This document shows positions 29,183 to 33,050 of a stretch of DNA of 33,050 bases, piece after piece. The notes under the pieces were generated by a model, which was not told where the DNA came from, ran no database searches, and saw only the letters and a list, made by a program, of their open reading frames with translations. Numbering within the stretch: the first letter of the stretch is position 1; each line of letters begins with the position of its first letter. The stretch is taken from assembly GCA_035532475.1 (NCBI GenBank), contig DATKQY010000065.1, positions 1 to 33,050 on the forward strand, in the 5' to 3' direction. Both the position numbers and the translations under genes were made by a program. This DNA is from DATKQY01 sp035532475. Its GTDB lineage: Bacteria > Actinomycetota > Acidimicrobiia > Acidimicrobiales > Bog-793.

Positions 29183-31287
29183 GCGGGCCCGCGGCGCGGC
29201 GCGACCCGACGGGATCGCCTGGAGCGGTCCCCCCGCCGGACGAGCGCATCGGCGGCCTCGGGACCGAGGGGGTCCGGCCCGAGCTCGGCGAGCTCGACCG
29301 CCTCACCTCGATCGAGCTGGTCGAGCTGATGTGCGCCGACACGCGTCGGGTTCCCGACGCCCTGGTGCAGGCGGTGCCTGACCTCGCCCTCGCCGTCGAC
29401 GCGATCGTCGCCGGCCTCGAAGCGGGGGGTCGCCTCGTGTACGTGGGCGCGGGGACCGCCGGACGGATCGGCATGCTCGACGCCGCGGAGGCGGGACCGA
29501 CCTTCAACGCCCCGCCCGGCCAGGTCGTCGCCGTCCTCGCGGGCGGGAGCGACGCCTTCGCCGCCCCCGCCGAGAACGCCGAGGACGACGCGGCTGCGGG
29601 GGCAGTCGCGTTGCGGGCGATCGACGTCGGGCCCTCCGACGCCGTCGTCGGCATCTCCGCGAGCGGTCGCACGCCCTACGTCCTCGGCGCGCTCGCCGAG
29701 GCGAAGGCGCGCGGAGCGACCACCGTCGGCGTCGCCTGCAACCCGGCGACCCCGCTCGGCACGGTCGCCGACGTCGCGATCGAGATCCCCGTCGGGCCCG
29801 AGGTGATCGCCGGCTCGACACGGCTGAACGCCGGCACGGCGCAGAAGGTGGTGGTCAACGTCTTGTCGACGGCGTCGATGGTGCGCCTCGGCAAGACCTT
29901 CGGGAACCTGATGGTCGACGTCCGCGCGACGAACGAGAAGCTGCGCGACCGGGCGGTGCGCATCGTCATGGCGATCACCGCCACGACCGCCGACGTGGCG
30001 CGCGCCGCGCTCGAGCGTGCCGGATGGCAGCCGAAGGTGGCGAGCCTCCTCGTGATGCGCGGCCTCGACGTGGCCGGGGCGGAGGAGCTGCTCGCGGCCT
30101 CGGCCGGCCGCCTGCGGGTCGCGCTCGACTCCCCGGTGCCCAACGCCCCGACGACGCGCCCGGGGGGCGGCGGCACCCGGCGCGTGCGCCGGCTCGGCGT
30201 CGCCGGCGCGGTGGTGGGCGGTGTGCTCGTCGGCGGCGACGTCGCCATCGAGAGCGACGAGGTGGTCGCCGTGGGCCTCGCCGGCGGCGGGAGCGGCATC
30301 GCCGCCCCGGGCCTCGTCGACCTGCAGGTGAACGGCTACGCGGGCGTCGACGCCCTGACGGGCACCCACGAGGAGCTGGAGGAGATGTCGCTCGCGCTGC
30401 TCCGCGTCGGGGTGGTGGCCTTCCAGCCGACGCTGATCACCGCCGAGCCCACGCAGACCGTCGACGCGATCGGGCGTCTCGACCTGCTGCGGCGGCGTCC
30501 CGGCCGCGGCGCGCGGATCCTCGGGGTGCACCTCGAAGGGCCGTTCCTCTCCCGGCGTCGGCCGGGCACCCATCCCCTCGAATGGTTGCGGGCACCGGAT
30601 CCCGGGTTGCTCTCACGGCTGCTCGCCGCCGGGAGGGTGACCATGGTCACCCTCGCGCCGGAGCTGCCCGGGTCGCTCGAGCTCATCGAGGCGTGCCGGC
30701 GCCACGGCGTGGTCGTCGCCCTCGGCCACAGCGCGGCGACGGCCGAGGAGGCACGGGCGGCCTTCGACGCTGGAGCGAGCGCCGTCACCCACCTGTTCAA
30801 CGCGATGGAGCCGCTGTCGGCGAGGGCCCCGGGCCTCGCCGCGGCGGCGCTCACCCGTCCGGGCGTCGCCGTCCAGCTCATCGCCGACGGCCGGCACGTG
30901 AGCGACGACATGGTCCGCCTGGCGTTCGCCGCCGCGGGCCGGCGTTGCTCGCTCGTCAGCGACGTGCTCTCCGCCGGCGGCAGCCCCGAAGGACCGGCCC
31001 ACCTCGGCGAGGTCGCGGTCGAGGTGCGCGGGGGCCTGGCGCGCCGGGCCGACGGGACGATCGCGGGTGCGGTCGCGCCGCTCCCGGTCGGGTTGGCCCG
31101 CCTCGTCGCCCTCGGCTTGCCCCTAGAGATCGCCGTCCAGGCCGTCACGGAGCGACCGGGCCGGCTGGCTGGCGACCCGGTCGCCGGCCGCCTCCTGCCG
31201 GGGAGCCGGGCCGACCTGGTGGTCCTCGACGACGCCGGCGTCGTGCGCCGCGTGCTGTTCGAGGGGAACGAGGTCGAGCCGGGCTGA
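29179..31287 (+). CDS. Fused MurNAc-6-phosphate etherase (MurQ) and GlcNAc-6-phosphate deacetylase (NagA)
   Basis: 702 aa in one uninterrupted frame. Residues about 22-315 are MurQ (SIS fold): GTEGVRPELGELDRLTSIELVELM, YVGAGTAGRIGMLDAAEAGPTF with Glu104, ENAEDDAAAG with Glu135, ISASGRTPYVLGAL, and NLMVDVRATNEKLRDRAVRI. The Glu104-Glu135 spacing of 31 equals that of E. coli MurQ Glu83/Glu114. A Pro/Gly/Arg-rich linker (about 316-335) leads to NagA: GLVDLQVNGYAGVD, VHLEGPF (Glu453), ALGHSAAT (His517), VTHLFNAM (His538), LVSDVLSAGG (Asp595), GSRADLVVLD. Spacings 64/21/57 equal E. coli NagA 131/195/216/273, so metal and catalytic residues are kept. It would take MurNAc-6-P to GlcNAc-6-P plus lactate and then to GlcN-6-P plus acetate. 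GTG 29179 overlaps the previous stop (GTGA). Confidence 0.93.
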   Translation: MSGPAARRDPTGSPGAVPPPDERIGGLGTEGVRPELGELDRLTSIELVELMCADTRRVPDALVQAVPDLALAVDAIVAGLEAGGRLVYVGAGTAGRIGMLDAAEAGPTFNAPPGQVVAVLAGGSDAFAAPAENAEDDAAAGAVALRAIDVGPSDAVVGISASGRTPYVLGALAEAKARGATTVGVACNPATPLGTVADVAIEIPVGPEVIAGSTRLNAGTAQKVVVNVLSTASMVRLGKTFGNLMVDVRATNEKLRDRAVRIVMAITATTADVARAALERAGWQPKVASLLVMRGLDVAGAEELLAASAGRLRVALDSPVPNAPTTRPGGGGTRRVRRLGVAGAVVGGVLVGGDVAIESDEVVAVGLAGGGSGIAAPGLVDLQVNGYAGVDALTGTHEELEEMSLALLRVGVVAFQPTLITAEPTQTVDAIGRLDLLRRRPGRGARILGVHLEGPFLSRRRPGTHPLEWLRAPDPGLLSRLLAAGRVTMVTLAPELPGSLELIEACRRHGVVVALGHSAATAEEARAAFDAGASAVTHLFNAMEPLSARAPGLAAAALTRPGVAVQLIADGRHVSDDMVRLAFAAAGRRCSLVSDVLSAGGSPEGPAHLGEVAVEVRGGLARRADGTIAGAVAPLPVGLARLVALGLPLEIAVQAVTERPGRLAGDPVAGRLLPGSRADLVVLDDAGVVRRVLFEGNEVEPG

Positions 31288-31297
31288 TGGCGCGGGC

Positions 31298-31328
31298 GTC
31301 GCCGGCCGGAGCGCTCCTGGCCGGCGAC
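31298..31328. terminator. Bidirectional hairpin between murQ-nagA and the epimerase gene
   Basis: GTCGCCGGCC (31298-31307) pairs with GGCCGGCGAC (31319-31328); the 11-nt loop itself holds the palindrome GGAGCGCTCC. The two convergent genes end at 31287 and 31332, so the hairpin fills their 44-bp gap. Confidence 0.6.
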
Positions 31329-31331
31329 CGC

Positions 31332-32411
31332 TCAGGCCGGGTCGAGGCCGAGCCCGGCGCCGGACGGCATGAGGAGCGTCCCGTCCCGGTACTGCAGCGC
31401 CTCTTCGGGACGGCTCTGCGCGAGCCACCACGCGGCGTCGAGGTCGTGGACCGTGCCGGCACGGCCGAGCAGGGCGAGCGCCCCGCCGCCGGCGACCGCG
31501 ACCGGCGGCTCCATCATCCCGCCGACGATCCAGCCGACACCCGCTTCGTCGAGGGCGGCGACGATCGCCCTCGCGTTCGTGATGCCACCGGACTTCATCA
31601 GCTTGATGTTGACCAGGTCGGCGGCCTGGCGCTCGACCAGCCGCTCGGCGTCGGCGACCGAGTGCACGGCCTCGTCGGCGAGCACCGGCGTCGCGAGGGT
31701 CGCGCTGACCAGCGCGGGGCCGTCGAGATCGCCCGCCGGCACCGGCTGCTCTACGAGGTCGAGCGGGACGCCCCGGAGCTCCAGCTCCTCGACGACCGAG
31801 ATCGTCCAGCGCGCCGTCCATCCCTGGTTGGCGTCGAGGCGGAGCCGAGCGCCTTGCGGCCCCGCGATCTCGGCCACGGCGAGGATGCGCGCGAGATCGT
31901 CGCCCCGGCCGTCGCCGACCTTCAGCTTCAGGCAGGTGAACCCGTCGGCGAGGCGGCGCCCGGCGGCGGAGGCCATCTCGGCCGGCCCGCCCGCGCTGAT
32001 CGTGACATCGGTCGCGACGGGGCGGACGCCGGCGCCGAGGAAGAGGGCGAGGGGGACGCCCGAGCGCCGGGCCGCCAGGTCGTACAGGGCGATGTCGAGG
32101 GCCGCCTTGGCGCTCGGGTGGCCGGCGAGCGCGGCGTCGAGCAGGGAGGCGAGCCCGACGACGTCCTCGCTGTCGTATCCGACGATCACCGGCCGGAGCT
32201 CGCGCTCGATCACCTGCAGGACGGACGCCGGCGACTCGCCGGTGATCGCCGCCACGGGCGCGGCCTCGCCCACGCCGCGGAGGCCGTCACCGGTCCGCAG
32301 CTCGACGAGGACGCTCTCGACGCTCGTGGCCGACCGCAACGCCGTGACGAATGGCTCGCGGAGCGCCAGCGAGCGGCGGCGAAGTCGCAGATCCGTGATC
32401 CTCGAGCTCAT
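31332..32411 (-). CDS. Dipeptide epimerase, probable L-Ala-D/L-Glu epimerase (enolase superfamily)
   Basis: 359 aa. Muconate-lactonising-enzyme subgroup: the acid/base lysines are Lys164 in LKLKVG and Lys270 in NIKLMKSGG; Mg2+ ligands are Asp193 (LRLDANQGW), Glu221 (LVEQPV) and Asp246 (LADEA). HDLDAAWW gives Asp323/Asp325. All are offset by +2 from the residues I recall for Bacillus subtilis L-Ala-D/L-Glu epimerase, including the Asp-x-Asp that holds the dipeptide amino group, and Arg26 falls where its Glu-binding arginine lies. The reaction converts the murein dipeptide L-Ala-D-Glu to L-Ala-L-Glu so that ordinary peptidases can degrade it. ATG 32411 begins the family N-terminus; the ribosome binding site is weak. 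Convergent to murQ-nagA with its own upstream region. Confidence 0.88.
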   Translation of the reverse strand: MSSRITDLRLRRRSLALREPFVTALRSATSVESVLVELRTGDGLRGVGEAAPVAAITGESPASVLQVIERELRPVIVGYDSEDVVGLASLLDAALAGHPSAKAALDIALYDLAARRSGVPLALFLGAGVRPVATDVTISAGGPAEMASAAGRRLADGFTCLKLKVGDGRGDDLARILAVAEIAGPQGARLRLDANQGWTARWTISVVEELELRGVPLDLVEQPVPAGDLDGPALVSATLATPVLADEAVHSVADAERLVERQAADLVNIKLMKSGGITNARAIVAALDEAGVGWIVGGMMEPPVAVAGGGALALLGRAGTVHDLDAAWWLAQSRPEEALQYRDGTLLMPSGAGLGLDPA

Positions 32412-32687
32412 GCGGGCACCGTCGGGAGAACCGCGGGCCGCCCGAGCCGGCTGCCGCCTCCCCGATCGCTCACCGGGGTCGCCTCCTCGGCGTCCCCTCG
32501 GAGCGCCGCGCCCGGCGCCGGTGGCAGCGTTGGCATGGACCAACGTTCTAGCGGGGTCGCCGGGCCGGGCGGAGGAGGAGGCCTCTTCGTGCTCCGGCGC
32601 GCCGCGCCGGGCGCGCTCGCGGCGTAAGACTCATGTGGAACGGCTTGTCAAGTCCCCTGAATCGCCCTCGGTGCGCGGTTTTTGGCC

Positions 32688-32710
32688 GCGACGAACCAAC
32701 GGTTCGTCGC
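32688..32710. repeat. Perfect 10-bp inverted repeat GCGACGAACC-AAC-GGTTCGTCGC
   Basis: The arms are identical over 10 bp with a 3-nt loop and are preceded by TTTTT at 32679-32683. As RNA in either direction no U tract follows the stem, so this is not a classical terminator. Confidence 0.75.
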
Positions 32711-32737
32711 ACGGATGATCTCGAGCGGGCGGCGGGG

Positions 32738-32797
32738 CCCCGTGGTCAAGGTGGAGCGCCCGCAGCGCAGCGAGGACGAACGACCTTGACCACGGGG
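32738..32797. repeat. Perfect 15-bp inverted repeat around a 30-nt loop
   Basis: CCCCGTGGTCAAGGT (32738-32752) is matched exactly by ACCTTGACCACGGGG (32783-32797). The 30-nt interior is rich in GCAGCGCAGCG-like sequence. A 60-nt element of this shape fits a dispersed palindromic (REP/BIME-like) repeat or the end of a small mobile element; copy number cannot be judged from this window. Confidence 0.75.
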
Positions 32798-33050
32798 TGA
32801 CGGCTGCTACGTCGTTGCCCCGGGTCGCTTCGGTGGCGGACGGGCTCGGGTGCTCGCCGGACGCGCCAGCCGATCGTGGATCGGGCCTCCGCCACTCTCA
32901 TGTCCGCGGGTTGGAACCGCAATGTGTGTATCCGCAGGAAGTTGCCCCAAACTTGGAACGCTGCCGGGTTGGCCGGCGAGCAAAGTCTTGACGGGGATCT
33001 GGCCTGCGACGGCGGGTGGCTGGCGCGTCCGGTGAACGCCGGGCACCTCG

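Larger units (their letters stand above)
32412..33050. other. Non-coding or unrecognised region upstream of the epimerase, running to the window edge
   Basis: Short open frames exist but none is recognised or has a convincing start signal. Visible: an interrupted palindrome CGTTGG-N6-CCAACG (32528-32545), a minus-strand TTGACA (32651-32646) that could be a -35 for the epimerase although no good -10 follows, and two perfect inverted repeats listed separately. The last 250 bp has a lower GC content in places and could be a remnant of a mobile element or the flank of the next gene; I cannot decide. Confidence 0.4.

Noticed and set aside
29179..31287. murQ and nagA as two separate genes
   Set aside because: There is no stop codon between the two domains and no strong ribosome binding site at the linker; one frame covers both.
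32797..33046. Short open frames on both strands at the right edge as a truncated gene
   Set aside because: Neither translation shows a family signature and neither has a convincing start; a mobile-element remnant is possible but unproven.

Overview
The window is about 33 kb of very GC-rich DNA, densely packed with genes that often share 4-nt start/stop overlaps. It reads as chromosomal DNA of a high-GC actinobacterium. An Acidimicrobiia-like lineage fits best: a secreted sedolisin with tandem GYW...FGDA..YG repeats, a mycobacterial-style ada-alkA/ogt pair and a family 1 encapsulin with encapsulated ferritin. The lineage is inferred from gene content; no rRNA is present.

Left part (1-10.2 kb). 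The 5' half of a tRNA-Ser(GCU) lies on the minus strand at the edge. A plus-strand operon follows: enolase, a prenyltransferase-like repeat protein of unknown role, and phosphoenolpyruvate synthase, i.e. the PEP node of glycolysis and gluconeogenesis. Next comes a 1598-residue secreted S53 peptidase with five IPT/TIG domains, a fibronectin III domain and six C-terminal repeats.

Middle (10.3-18.5 kb). A damaged phosphonate-type operon holds a C-terminal scrap of an FAD oxidoreductase, an intact phosphonatase-like HAD hydrolase, and a Rieske N-demethylase-like oxygenase. A 7-bp duplication inside a 24-bp tandem repeat separates the oxygenase's only plausible start codon from its body. Convergent to it are an encapsulin shell gene and its ferritin-like cargo. 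Then come cobalamin-independent methionine synthase (MetE) with an unusual basic tail, and an alkylation-repair pair (Ogt; Ada-AlkA fusion).

Right part (18.7-32.4 kb). This is the most interesting region: what looks like a self-contained muropeptide (cell-wall fragment) scavenging locus. The leftward operon encodes a peptide-type ABC importer (binding protein, two permeases, two ATPases), with anhydro-MurNAc kinase (AnmK) embedded between permease and ATPase genes and a SIS-domain sugar isomerase/deaminase at the end. The divergent rightward operon encodes a GntR-UTRA regulator fused to a GNAT acetyltransferase, a YbbE-like serine hydrolase, and one polypeptide joining MurNAc-6-P etherase (MurQ) to GlcNAc-6-P deacetylase (NagA). 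A convergent gene encodes an L-Ala-D/L-Glu-type dipeptide epimerase. Together these could take imported anhydro-muropeptide to fructose-6-phosphate and peptide-derived L-Ala/L-Glu. The divergent promoter region has plausible promoters in both directions and inverted repeats that could be operators.

The last 640 bp hold no gene I recognise but contain two strong perfect inverted repeats.
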